A DNA stretch of 64,000 bases from Styela clava (Eukaryota > Chordata > Ascidiacea > Stolidobranchia > Styelidae): positions 9,796,001-9,860,000 of the forward strand of contig NC_135261.1 of assembly GCF_964204865.1 (NCBI RefSeq), read 5' to 3'. The notes below the pieces were generated by a model. That model was given only the letters and a program-made list of their open reading frames with translations. It was not told where the DNA came from and searched no databases. Positions 47,901-58,930 of the stretch are shown here, piece by piece. How positions within the stretch are numbered: the stretch's first letter is position 1; every line of letters begins with the position of its first letter. A program made the position numbers and the translations under genes.

Positions 47901-50900
47901 ATTAGCAATCCTATTTACTTTACCTGGTTAACTTCCCGCAGTTTTGAATTTGTTAAAAAGAACTTTTTGTGACCAAACTATTCTCAAGTATAAAAAGCCT
48001 TGTTGTGTGCCGATGATTTGTGCTATTGATTGAGTAGTTGTGTTGTATGAAGGCTGTTAGAGGGGGCAATTTATTAAAGTGATTTTCCTGGATGCTGTAA
48101 ATCTAAATATCTAAATGTGGATGACTTGTCTTATTTTTACAAGGTATGATATGTAGAGTGGGCTGTAGATTCATAATACATCATTTCAATGTCATAATAT
48201 TCATGGTAGCCTACGAGAGTTATGTTTGGTTACAAAATTGGATCATGTTCAAAGTAGATTAATTAAATTATTAGAGGATGTTACTTAGAATGGGCATACT
48301 TGAATAGGTATTTTGAAAGTATTCATTGTGTCCTATATTGACAAGCCTATGCCATTTTGAAATTGCATGTTCACGTAGAATGCATATTACATATTATATC
48401 ATTGTTTTAAATTTTTTTTTTTTTTAAATCACCATTTGGACATCTGTAGATTTATAGTATTACGAAAGGTTTAAAATCAATTTTCATTTATGCACATTTT
48501 ATGGCCATTTATTATTTTTACGTACTTGCTGATATATTAAGAATGTGTTATTTCTTGTTTGCGTCATATCCAATGTAATAAATATCTAATCTGTAGTCTT
48601 ATTTCTGGCAATGTCAATTTATTGCAATAAACTTTATTACTACCTATTTATGGTATATATATTAAAAACATAACAAGATTTTCTTCTGGTGCTAAATGCT
48701 ATGTTATATCATTTTGATGTGATGAGGTAACTTTTATTGAATTCACCCTGGCAGTAATCACTCTTTATTGAGGTACTGCTGACTAATTATTACTATTAAA
48801 CTCTATTTAACCAAGATTACTTACTATTGTGTGTTGGTGACTTTCAAATTTGGTGTTTATTGCGTATTTGTTTCATAGTAATCAAATCCACTTTATTTCG
48901 ATGTAATATCACAATTTATTTATTGACAATTGATCTACTAACCTTTTCTAAAATATAAAACTGAATTTAGGTTTGTGTATACAAGATAATATATGCTGAA
49001 TTTCTTCTTATAAAATTAGACATAAGTTGTACTAACGCTGTTCTAAGGAAAAATTGTACCATAAATTCAATACTTATTTATATGTTGCTTATTCACCCTT
49101 TTGTATATAGGTACTCCCGTAGTATGTGAACCAAGATGGCGGACAGCGGAACGTAGTATGTGTACCAGGTTAGGGTTAAGCCATAATTTCAGGTAAAAAT
49201 ACTGCGAGAGTCACTTGGCTAGTCCCCAAACTCGTAATAGAACTAAAATAAGGAAAATTGGGAATAAAATTAAGGCCCAACCTTAACCTGGTACACATAC
49301 TATACTATGTTCCGGTGTTCGCCATCTTGGTTCCCACACTACAGGAGTACCAATATATAAATTTTTATGTCTCTAGTTTATAAGAAACTCAATTTGGGAC
49401 TGGCTCACACTTCCTCACTGGTTAGTCCAAGCATTTAAACATTTCTATTTTTGGTTGCAGTGTTCCTGGAAAACTAAAGTCGTTTTTGGAAGATCTACAC
49501 TCCGGAAAACTTCACAGAGAATTTCATCATGGACCTGATCAATCTGACAACGCAGCAAAAGAAAATGCACCTCCGGTATGCCTTCAATATTATAATTATT
49601 TGGAATGGTTTGTTGTTACTGGTGTATTGGTGTTTAAGTGTAATTGGTGAAAGAGGTGCAGGTGGTGATATGGTTGGATGATTGGTTGTTTATATTTAAA
49701 AAGGGTCTAATGTTAAAAAAAAAGATATTTAGATATCGCCAATTTTATCAACAATTGCACTTGAGGTCCATACCGTCATCTTCAAGCTTTCGGGTTTTAC
49801 GTGTTGGCATCTGAGAGGCAGAATTTTAAATAAACATGAGTTGACATCAGAGATGGCCAAAACCTAATATTTTACTATTTCGAATACTTCTGAAAAAAAA
49901 ATTTTCCGAATATGAAATATCGAGTGCATTCTAAATTAAGTCTATGTTGAAAATTACATCAATCACTATATCTTCATGTTGATCACATCTGAAATGACAC
50001 AAATATAAAAGGTTTTTGTTTTCTCTGTGTTGTTTGCTACCAATTGAGATATTGCACTTTTGATCTACTTGTCTGACGGCTCCAAATCCCTAATTTTTAA
50101 ATAAAAATGTTTTAAATTATTCCTTTATTCAAAAATTTACTATATCTAATATAATGAATTTCGAAGGTATTCGATTCGTTTTGGACATCTCTGTTTGACC
50201 TGGTGCACTTTTTGTTTTTTTTTAAGTCGGGAGGGGTGGAATTTTTTATTCTTTTTTTTATCGTCTAGCTTGACACCATCGCTTTGAAGCAATTCCCTTA
50301 ACACAGTTTAACCCTATACATTAATAACTAAACTGAAGATTGATCATGACAGTTCTTCGAATATGTAAACAAACATCAAAATTTGTGTCAGTGTTTTCTG
50401 AGATCATCTTCATCAAATTGAAATTGTAAAATCAAATATGCCTCTGTTTTTTGCAAGTCAATATAATACAGATGCGTACTAGGTGACTTCTTCATATGAA
50501 TATTCTGAATATAATATAACCCCTAATTATGTGTTTTTGAATATGGAATGCCACCTCTTGGTAGGCAAAACATTAAGTAAGTTGGTGTTGGTCCAATTAT
50601 GGCGTGAGACTTTTTTACAACAAAAATATCTCGTTTATGATGTTCCTTAACATTTTTTAAAATTCTTGGGGAAAATGTTGATGAACATTTTTGAAAACAG
50701 TTATAAAAGTTTATTCATTATAGCAAAGTAACCAAGTATATTTTCTCAATTATTCGTTTAATACTCTCGGTGGAACTCGTATTGTAAAGCGTTTGACCTG
50801 ATGACCTGTTAAATGATTTTGTATGGGGGTTGTGACTGTGTGTGCTTTCGCTAGTTTCATTATATATAAAAAAAATAGGAAGGAAGAAAAGAATAACCGC

Positions 50901-53900
50901 ATGCTTTATTATTGTCAAATGTGTCAGATAATTTTATTTTTCATACCAACAAAACAACAACACGTAACTCTTTTCTCATTGTTCTTTTTCTGCTTTTCTT
51001 TTTATTGCATGTTCGGTGTCACTCACGTCTGCACTTTCCTCACTTGCCAACTTTTCGTTTTTACACAATTCACATATAAAAAGAAGAAAACACCTCCCGG
51101 AACTGTTGAAAAGATACAGGAAGAAAAGAAGAAACAAGATCCAAAAACTACGCCACCAGAATCCATCTTCAAAAAATTAGAACCGTCAGAACATAGATAT
51201 TCGCTCCTAAAACGGTCGAAGGACGAATTATAATGCGAAACTTTTTACAGACGTAAAAAATTTAGTAAATTTGAAACTATAATTGTGAATTAAGAAGGGC
51301 TTGAACTCACTCAAATCTCAATTAACGTTTAAATCGATTGTGAGATGCAAAATTTTTAAGAACTGGATTTCTTTTGTATTATTAAACTTGTTTTAGAAAA
51401 TGTATGTCATTACGTAATTAACATCAACATGACATGCTTCACATAAACCTAACACATAACTTTCAAAATGCCATTTATTACTCTAGTCTTCAGCTGTGGT
51501 GCATGTTACCCATTTACTTGGTCGTCTAATACCCCCTGAACTCACCACTGGGTATAATGATAGAACGACTATATTTAAATGAAATTTACGCCTAACATAG
51601 ATTGATAATGATAGTGATAAAAAAGGATTAATGATCTACAAATAATCCTAAAATAGTAAATTTAATTTTTTTATTTAATTACGCCAGTGTGCTTTTATAT
51701 ACCTTATATAGAAGCGTAATTGAATATTTATTGTGCATAATGTTTGAAACAGAGTAAATTCTTCTGATGCAGAAAATGGGAATATTCACTTGAAATAGCA
51801 ATGAAGTTAGAGCTGAAATTACATTTTTGTTCTGTTAGGATATTTATTTGATTTTTTCGTGAAGCTTGTTTTAGTTTTTTTTGCTGAATTTGTCATATTT
51901 TGTTGCCATCGTGGTAAGATATTTTTATCTTGTGGAAATGTCTATGGTAATAAAACAGCAGACAAAGATAATGAAGCGTTTAAGTAAATATAAACTTATA
52001 TAGAGAATGATTTTTAATCATTTATAACCATTTAACTTCATTGTAGCATATTTAAGCATTAAATTACTCTGTCTGTGATACAACTTCTCCAAGTGTCTTT
52101 GATTTCTAATTTTTGTTTGAGCCACATAGGACAAAAGCTCTCACTGTTAATTCTTGTTGTTTGAAAAAGAATGAAAATTTATCGATTTATATTAAAAATC
52201 AAGCATACATAGCTGCTATTTTGCGTTATGTCTAAACATCGTTCGTTTGCATTTATTATTATGTAGCGACAGGCCGCAACTGGCACATCCTGTAATTGTG
52301 TTAACCGGTAAAACAATTTTTGATGACACCGCTTTTAATAGAAGTACTAGGAAGCAATGTCTTAAGCATGCTTGAATAGCCATTGATACTTGATGCTAAG
52401 AAAGTAATCGAAGTGCTAATTCTTGAAATAAATGAAACAAAACTGGAGTCATTCGAAGAAAAGTACAATTTATTTCCGACGGTCAACACCATTGAATGAA
52501 GATTTTGTTTCTATTCATTTCCAAAAACTTTGTTTGATGTTTTTATGACATAACATAAACAGAAAACCAATTTTTATAATAAATTGTGTGCTGTTCCCTT
52601 GCTAGAATTACCATACCCTTGAATATGTGTATTTTATGACTATGTCCTCATAAAATGACAAATATATCAAATATTTTTGTGAATTTACGGACGCAAAATA
52701 CCTAATTATAATTATTTGAGGATGTTTGATTATTTCGAAATAGCAAGGGCAACTGTATGTGATGGGTGGGAAGAATTGTGATTATTTTCGAATTATCAAT
52801 TTGGAATTGTGGCGGCACAATTGCTTAAGTTCCCAAGTTAAATATTTCCGTAAATATTACATCTTTGAATTTAATAGTTGGAGAAATTTTGGATGCTAGA
52901 TTTAGTTATATAGACATCTCGCTATTATGAATTAGCATGAAAATTATCATTATTATTGATATGGATTCGTCATTTTAAATTTGAACTTCAATTTTTTTTT
53001 TGTGATTTGTTATGTACCAGCTTTATGCTGGGTTTAATTGTGTAATTGAGTCTTTGAAAATAAAATTCGTATGGAGTGAAATTCTAGTCGAGTAAAATGG
53101 AAAATATAAGAAATTTAGTATAAATATAGGTGTAGTATGAAGTCTAGCAAGTTTGACTTTCTAGCTCTCATTAATGGATTCATCTGACGACAAGGAAAAT
53201 TCTGATAATACATCATGTAATAGGTAAGATCTCAATTTTAATTGATGAATTATTTCTGTTTTTTTACAGACTTAAAAAAATTTCACAACCAGATATTGGG
53301 CCTTTTTAGATCTTCGGGGGACTGTTCTTTACCATTTTTGTTCTGTTTATGATTTGCCAGTAACTTATTAAAAGCTTCATTCACTCTCTAGCCTATTTTT
53401 TATTTGCGCGAATTTTATGTTTGTTATTTCACAATTTATTTTGGTGTCTAATCAGAATGTTGGTGGTGTTTCTGATTTCTTTGATTTTGCATGTTCTCAT
53501 TGAGTCATATAATTTTTCTAATCTAAATTTAATTTATTTTTTTATTCTAAAATTTTGATAACAATTTCTGTAATGATTGTTTTTTAGCCTCCACTACCTT
53601 CTTTGACACCAGAAATTAAGGTAAGATACTTATAAAAACTCTATATTTACCTGTTAATTCTGGTTTCAACAAGGATTTCAGGTCGAAGCATGGTTTTTGA
53701 TCATTTCGAAACCTGAATTGTATGTTTAATATTTCCATACTCTTGAAATTTAAAGATATTTCAGACTTCTAGACATAGAATAGGAGAACAAAAGTGTAGA
53801 GTGTATCAATATATGTATTGATAGAGGCCACCGCAATTCTGTGTGGAAGGAATAATTCTTGCTACCTACTGCCTAAAGATGTACAGTTAACGGTTTATTT

Positions 53901-54795
53901 CCTTCATCAGATTTCCATTTTTTTCGTGAATTAGTGACTTAAATTTTTTGATACTTCCCTAGTGTGTGTACCAGGTTAGGTGTAGGGCATAATTTTATTC
54001 TGATTTTCCTTCCATTACAAATTCGGGGACTGTCTGTGTTAGACAAGTGAATATACCCCCTGCAAGGTTTTCTCTAAGGGGCGCCATTGCGCAGTATCAC
54101 CAGGCCACTTGCACAGTAAGATCCAAATCCCGCACACTTGTAACATAGGTTTGCAGAGCCTGGCTTGTTATATTTTCGCCTAGCTAGAATGCTCGTTTCG
54201 TGTTTTTGAGTTAAATGTGAACTTTGTTCGCATTCTGATAAGATATTATACTATTGCTAAACTTTATTTGGTTTGTAAATCATTTAGGACTCTGCTCAGC
54301 TTTAAGGTATTCATGCTCATCAAAACTAACATTTGCTCAGTGTAGCATTTTCTTAGTGAAAACACTGACTCCATTGCCCATAAGTTTTAGTCCTATTTTA
54401 CATCTTGATGTAAAGTAGGCGAACAAAATTAGTTACCCCATATTATATTGGTACACACACTTCTGGAGCGTCAATTTTTTGCATATTTGATGAAAGAATT
54501 CATCATCTCGGACATCATGCAGATATTTCTAATAGGAAACATATACCAAATCCTCCCTCATATCTCAAGGCTTGCAATTTCTTGAAATTTTCATTCTATT
54601 AATCAGGAACATCTCAAGAAGCAAGGTCGTGATCCTGATGAAATAGAGAAGCAAGCACAAGATCAATTCTTGAAACAACAAAAGGAGGCAACAAAAGATA
54701 AACCAAAACTCACAACTGCTAAATCAGTTTTCAAGAATCTGATGCCGAGTGAACGCCGTTATACACTCATGGATCGGGTTAAAGATGAACTGTGA
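38904..54795 (+). CDS. ERP44: ERp44, thioredoxin-family ER chaperone, two alternative 3' ends
   Basis: Shared exons: 38904-38936, 39290-39356, 40146-40301, 40994-41178, 41758-41873, 42062-42119, 42551-42634, 43099-43240, 45389-45530 and 49461-49575, all phase-consistent. End A is 51084-51233 (415 residues); end B is 53588-53620 plus 54607-54795 (439 residues). Human ERp44 has 406. An in-frame TGA at 38898 fixes the start. After a signal peptide comes the first thioredoxin domain with the ERp44-type CRFS active site (YADWCRFS), then KYPTMKLFRNG and REYRGQRS. Two redox-inactive thioredoxin folds follow, with YLGSL, REITFQNGEELTEEGLPFLI and HSGKLHREFHHGPD. ERp44 retrieves unassembled secretory clients and ER oxidases such as Ero1 from the cis-Golgi; both tails end in KDEL for KDEL-receptor return. 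Introns hold an hAT element and MITEs. Confidence 0.95.
46520..47249. mobile_element. non-autonomous hAT element, 8 bp target duplication
   Basis: The termini CAGTGGTCTTCAAACTTT and CACACTTTGGTGATCACTG are inverted repeats, of the type seen in vertebrate Charlie-like hATs. The flanks are a perfect 8 bp repeat, TGGTAGCC (46512-46519 and 47250-47257). 730 bp, in the large ERP44 intron between 45530 and 49461, with no transposase. Confidence 0.92.
49110..49351. mobile_element. MITE with long terminal inverted repeats
   Basis: The left end GGTACTCCCGTAGTATGTGA with AACCAAGATGGCG pairs with the right end CGCCATCTTGGTT and CACACTACAGGAGTACC. The centre is the MITE core seen elsewhere, here inverted (TCCCCAAACTCGTAATAGAA). 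242 bp, in the ERP44 intron just before 49461. Confidence 0.75.
51084..51233 (+). CDS. ERP44: ERP44 terminal exon A (KDEL)
   Basis: The acceptor follows ATAAAAAG (alternatively three bases later, same frame), in phase 0 with the exon ending at 49575. It encodes a Lys/Glu-rich linker and then TTPPESIFKKLEPSEHRYSL, ending KDEL and stop. This is the form nearest the human C-terminus, which also has TPPES and a PSEYRYTLL block before its RDEL. AATAAA at 51949 is a candidate polyadenylation signal. The pyrimidine tract sits about 20 bases back from the acceptor, so the border is less certain than the frame. Confidence 0.85.
   Translation, partial: KKTPPGTVEKIQEEKKKQDPKTTPPESIFKKLEPSEHRYSLLKRSKDEL
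53165..53223 (+). other. possible cryptic or cassette exon
   Basis: It is bounded by TTTCTAG and AATAG|GTAAGA and would encode LSLMDSSDDKENSDNTSCN. Its exit phase (2) does not fit the next exon at 53588 (phase 0), so inclusion would end the protein early without KDEL. The ATG inside might instead begin a separate short transcript. Confidence 0.2.
53588..54795 (+). CDS. ERP44: ERP44 terminal exons B (KDEL), duplicate of exon A
   Basis: 53588-53620 encodes PPLPSLTPEIK in phase 0, and 54607-54795 encodes 62 residues ending KDEL and stop. The last part (PKLTTAKSVFKNLMPSERRY, then TLMDRV) aligns with PKTTPPESIFKKLEPSEHRY and SLLKRS of exon A, so the two are tandem duplicates. The linker is longer and rich in Gln/Lys. 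No close AATAAA is visible beyond the stop; ATTAAA occurs near 54871. Confidence 0.85.
53953..54472 (+). mobile_element. MITE of the GTGTGTACCAGG family, split by another insertion
   Basis: It starts CTTCCCTAGTGTGTGTACCA, runs to GTGAATATACCCCCTG, and resumes at ATTGCCCATAAG, continuing to GGTACACACACTTCTGGAGC. The gap is filled by 54063-54367. Confidence 0.65.
54063..54367. mobile_element. hAT-like element nested in a MITE
   Basis: The left end CAAGGTTTTCTCTAAG and the right end CTTAGTGAAAACACTG are imperfect inverted repeats. The flanks ACCCCCTG and ACTCCATT are only loosely similar, so a target duplication is not proven. 305 bp, in the last intron of ERP44 form B. Confidence 0.45.
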
Positions 54796-55449
54796 TTACA
54801 TAGAGATGTGTAGTTAAGAATTCTGTTTTTTTTTAGTTAAATGAAGCCAGTTTTTAGTTTTTATTGACAAAATTAAACATGTGATTTTTAGTTGGCTTTC
54901 AAGGAAATTTTATTTGGTGCAATTTTTGGAAATTTTTTTTCTGGTCAATAGAATATGCTTTCACTGTTGGTCTGTTATAAAAGGCTTTGTTTACGCTGCC
55001 TTTTAGGAAATGAAGATATTCTATAAAATTATCATTTCTAGTATCAGTATGACTGAAATGACATACAGGGATGTCCATATCCCAAAATTACATCATTCTA
55101 AAATTGTATTTCATTTTGACTGTTCGGAAATTCTTGAAAAAAAAACAGTTCTGTAGCAAATCAATATATTTTGAGTGGGCTTTAAACTTTTTGCTGCATG
55201 AAATTTGACCCAAATTGTGTTTTTAGTATGAAAATGAGTAGACAAAATATTTTAATCAAATCGTGAAGAAAATTACAGGATTTTTAATATCTTTGTTTCG
55301 TGCATATTAATCATTGTTATCTCCAACTTTTTTTAGACAATGTAAATTAGTGTCTTAAAATATTTCAATGAAGCAAATGTTGTTTCGAACATCTTTGTCT
55401 CGATGTGCAATCAAAATTCACAAATGTTGAGGTGAATTTCATTATAAAA
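54796..55449. other. 3' flank of ERP44
   Basis: Probable 3' UTR of ERP44 form B, then AT-rich DNA without a supported frame. The opposite strand carries the end of the candidate gene described next. Confidence 0.4.
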
Positions 55450-56342
55450 TCATTTCACTTTGAAGCCAAGATTCCCCTGAAGATTTTTTAGTTTGTGTAT
55501 GAGATTTGCAAGACATAAACTCTTCTGTGCATAGTCTGCTTTCTGAAGATAATTGCCTAAATTATGTAACTCCTGGTCATTAATTTTACATTTTATTTGA
55601 ATCCCTTTGAATGAACTTGGCATCACTATTATTACTCGACTGATCACTAATACTCAAAGACTTATGGTTGTTAATTTTTGTGCTACAAGAACCTGAACCT
55701 GAATCAATGTTATCGGTGATATTTGCTGTTGCTGCATCGTATATGCTTTCTTTGATCTCCATAAATTGCTTTGAATTGTCATTTGTTAATGCTGTAAGAA
55801 GAAATTTCTTTAAAAATAGTTTTTCTGAGAAAATATGATGAAAGTAGGCCAAACATGCTCTTTTATTTCTTCTTGGTAGGTTGATGAATCGTGAAAATCA
55901 GGAATTTTGAGGAATAAAATATGGTTATTAAAAAGTATGCATTCTTTTTATCTGATTACTGCGGTAATGGAAGAGAATTCGGTATTTTACTGGAATGTGT
56001 TATAGTGGCAAATATCCCGATGTTGGGATGAAACGAAAGTACAAATCTCCGGCGAAGTTGATACTTGTGATTGTGAAACTGAGTAAAATCGCTGTAATTA
56101 TCTCGCCCTTATAATTTTTTCACGATCTACGAGAAGTTATAGGAAGCGTTATCCTGAACCAAGGCTGCAAACCAACTAGCGCTAGGGAGAGCGATGTATG
56201 CCCCTGTAAAATCTTCACTTGAGTTCGTCGGTGCAACGAGGCTATCGAGACGATTATATTCCTCCTTCGACGGAAGACTTTCGACGACTGATGCCAAATC
56301 TCCGTAAAATGTGTTGGTGGGACTTTCAATTTTGGAAGCCAT
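55450..56342 (-). CDS. candidate two-exon gene of unknown function, minus strand
   Basis: Exon 1 (56342-56219) starts MASKIESPTNTFYGDLASVV and can be spliced in phase 1 at CTCAA|GTGAAG to exon 2 at 55791 (acceptor TTCTTACAG). That gives an Asp/Ser-rich sequence ending at 55586, about 110 residues. Exon 1 also reads on past that donor to 56127. In another frame, 55647-55450 encodes a protein-like segment (ELHNLGNYLQKADYAQKSLC), which suggests that the true product needs a frameshift or that the copy is broken. No domain was recognised. Composition and a plausible splice are the only support. Confidence 0.3.
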
Positions 56343-57140
56343 TACGTGAAGCCTAGTAACGACTGTATCATGACATTATTTATTATATGGTGTTTGTGTG
56401 CAGATGACTAATAAGTATGAAATCATTGAAATGACTATGGGCGAAGTGATCCCACGTGCTAAAAAGAGCCAAAATGACAAATAAAACAAGCATAATGTTG
56501 GAAAAATGAAATATGTTAGCTGAATTATAATGATATTGAGTATGTTTAGTGTCTGAAATCATACTATGGAACCATTTTATGAGCGTGTTTTATAACACCG
56601 CACCGAACTGGGCTCTGAACGAACCGTCACTGATATGTAGAAAACTATTAGATCCTGAGAGGCCGCATAGCTTCGCTATTAACTATTCTAATTTATATTA
56701 CACCCTGGGTGAGGCTATCTTAAGTGTATGTTTTTTTTAACATGACTCACAAGCAGGCGACACCGAGATAATTAGGTCTGACGTGATAATCACTTGAGCT
56801 ATTTCATAATCAGGTGACTCAGAAAATTGGGAGTTTTGAAACCGACCATAAGCGGTGAAGTTAGCCAATTGTATAAAAACGATATCAGTATACATCGTAT
56901 TCCATTCACTTTTCATGTAAAATGATGACACATAAGATCAGTGTACTGGGTATTGACGAATTGAAGCTACAAATACCTCAACCACCAACTGAGGGTTCAA
57001 TAAATTAGGAAAGATTGTTCCATGGTAAAGATCCCAATCACTCAAGAAATTCTGCAACCCTGCTCGTTTATTTATTTGGCCTGTTCTTGAGTGTGCACCT
57101 AAAAATATTCCGCTTAATTGATAAAATAATAGAGAATACA
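56343..57140. other. gene-free stretch with two minus-strand frames
   Basis: Minus-strand frames at 57141-56938 and 56931-56737 have possible donor sites, but no recognised domain or conserved partner exon. The end at 57141 adjoins a poly(T) tract that looks like the poly(A) of a minus-strand retrotransposed copy. Confidence 0.35.
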
Positions 57141-57712
57141 TAGTTTTTTTTTTTTTTTTTTTTGTATATATTTATTAATATATAAAACACGGTTGATCGG
57201 TACATCTACAACATTATTAATCTCTAATCATGGACAAAGGTGCCGCTGCTCGATAACCACCACTGATTTCCCGCGTCCTTTTCATCCTGTAATATGGCCT
57301 ATTTATAATTCATTGCCATTTGCATGTTTGCGCCTATTTAAACTATGGTTATATATAAACTACTTATTAGTGTTTATAGTGTTCGCATTCAGGCTATTTC
57401 TAGACAATATATACAACACGTATCAGCATTTCAGACCTTTACTTACCCGATTAATCAGGGAATACCCTACGAGTTATCCGATGGGATGGGATTTTCAAAC
57501 CTGTATCGGTACACTTTATTCTTAAAACATAACTTCCGAGTTTCCAAATTAAATTAGATGACGAATCTTGGGTGTCGCTGCTCGATAACCAAATTTGGTT
57601 CCCCGCGGCTTCCCTTCCCCAGTAAAAATGTGTGTTAAATTTTGTTTATCTTTTGATTTTGTATGTTATTTTTTTGCTGGTTGGAAAAAATAAAATTGAC
57701 TATGACTATGAC
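57141..57712. mobile_element. retroelement 3' ends: poly(A) on minus, short-repeat tail on plus
   Basis: 57141-57163 is a long T run; on the minus strand it is preceded by AATAAA (near 57178), as for a retrotransposed poly(A). On the plus strand, AATAAAATTGACTATGACTA ends at 57712 with a GACTAT repeat typical of LINE 3' tails. The motif GGTGCCGCTGCTCGATAACC at 57239 recurs, with one change, at 57571 in the same orientation, so part of a 3' UTR is duplicated. Confidence 0.5.
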
Positions 57713-57750
57713 AATACACAATTCATCATATGAAATAATCAGTAAATGTA

Positions 57751-58930
57751 TCATAAAATTTTCCATTTTTGATCATGTTTCTTCATTTTGCCATTTTTAT
57801 ATGCAATGAACCGTTCAATTTCCCTCGCTTCATACAGATATGAGGTAAAAACATTAAACAGTGGTTTCTTTTTCTGTATCTTACAACGATATAGATAAAA
57901 CCGGGCAGCAAGAAGTATACATTTACACAATTTGTTATAAAAATTACAAACATATCCCAACATGCAATCTCTCTTTGAAAAGTTAAAATTAATCCCTGCT
58001 TTTGAGTATATATATCCAGATGTTTAGAGTTTCCCAAAACTGTTGAACAACTATACATTCATAGAAAAGTTAGCTGGTAGTTTCAACATTAGAATGACAG
58101 AAATCACATGACTCTGATAAAACAAGTTTAAATTTATACAATCTATCGTTTAGTACTATGGCACCATGGAACATTTTTACATGAAAAGATTGCAATTTGG
58201 TTTCAATAGTACAATAAAAGATATCCATATACAATTTATTCCAATTAAAATCACTCTCTAAAAAAATAAGATCTGCCGATTTTTTCCTTGATTTATCAGG
58301 GGATATAAATTTGGTCAGATTCAACCTTTCATAGATACTTTTATTTACTTTTTCTGATTCGGATGTTTCAGAAATAAAATGAGATACATTATTCTCGGGG
58401 TCACTTAATACACTAATACAGTTTCCAATATTGCATAACCAATCGTCAGGTAAAACTCCTGTGATGCGATATTAATTTACATACTCTACATTACTATATT
58501 GCATGCTATATTTTTCAGTTAACTCTCTATAAGTAAACAGATTACCCACATTTGCTAAGTGTCTAGCTGCTTTTATACCATGATCATACCAAGACTTGAT
58601 AAAAAATTGTTTTCTGGCGTAAGAAATACTTTTGTTGTACCATATGGGTTGATCAAAATTTGACGTTTTCCAATCAAAAAGCACATTTTTACAGAAATAC
58701 CAGTTCTTTAATATATTTCGTATGGATGTTAAAGGTAAATGTTTCACAACCTACGAATTTGAGCTCAATTTTCCTTCAAGCATTGCTTGAAAACAGTATT
58801 GGTCACGCTCTTCCATCTCAATCAATTTCCACACTGGGTTAACGTCCTCATTCAAGAGTGTTTGAATGTATTTCATTTTCTGGGCAACAATAAAAATTTT
58901 CATATCTAACATATTAATACATAGTTCTTC
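57751..58930 (-). mobile_element. L1/Tx1-type LINE remnant, C-terminal part
   Basis: Minus-strand pieces in several frames match the C-terminal region of L1-like ORF2: EDVNPVWKLIEMEERDQYC, then PIWYNKSISYARKQFFIKSW with YDHGIKAARHLAN, the zinc-binding CDFCHSNVETTS, and the closing segment with LYRCKIQKKKPLFNVF and EIERFIAYKNGKMKKH. It is 5' truncated near 58930, lacks endonuclease and reverse transcriptase, and is frameshifted. Confidence 0.75.

Noticed and set aside
56737-57141. Two minus-strand frames vaguely like the extracellular part of a Cys-loop subunit (SVSPAC, LVVEVFVASI)
   Set aside because: No Cys-loop, no membrane segments and no partner exons; the resemblance is too weak.
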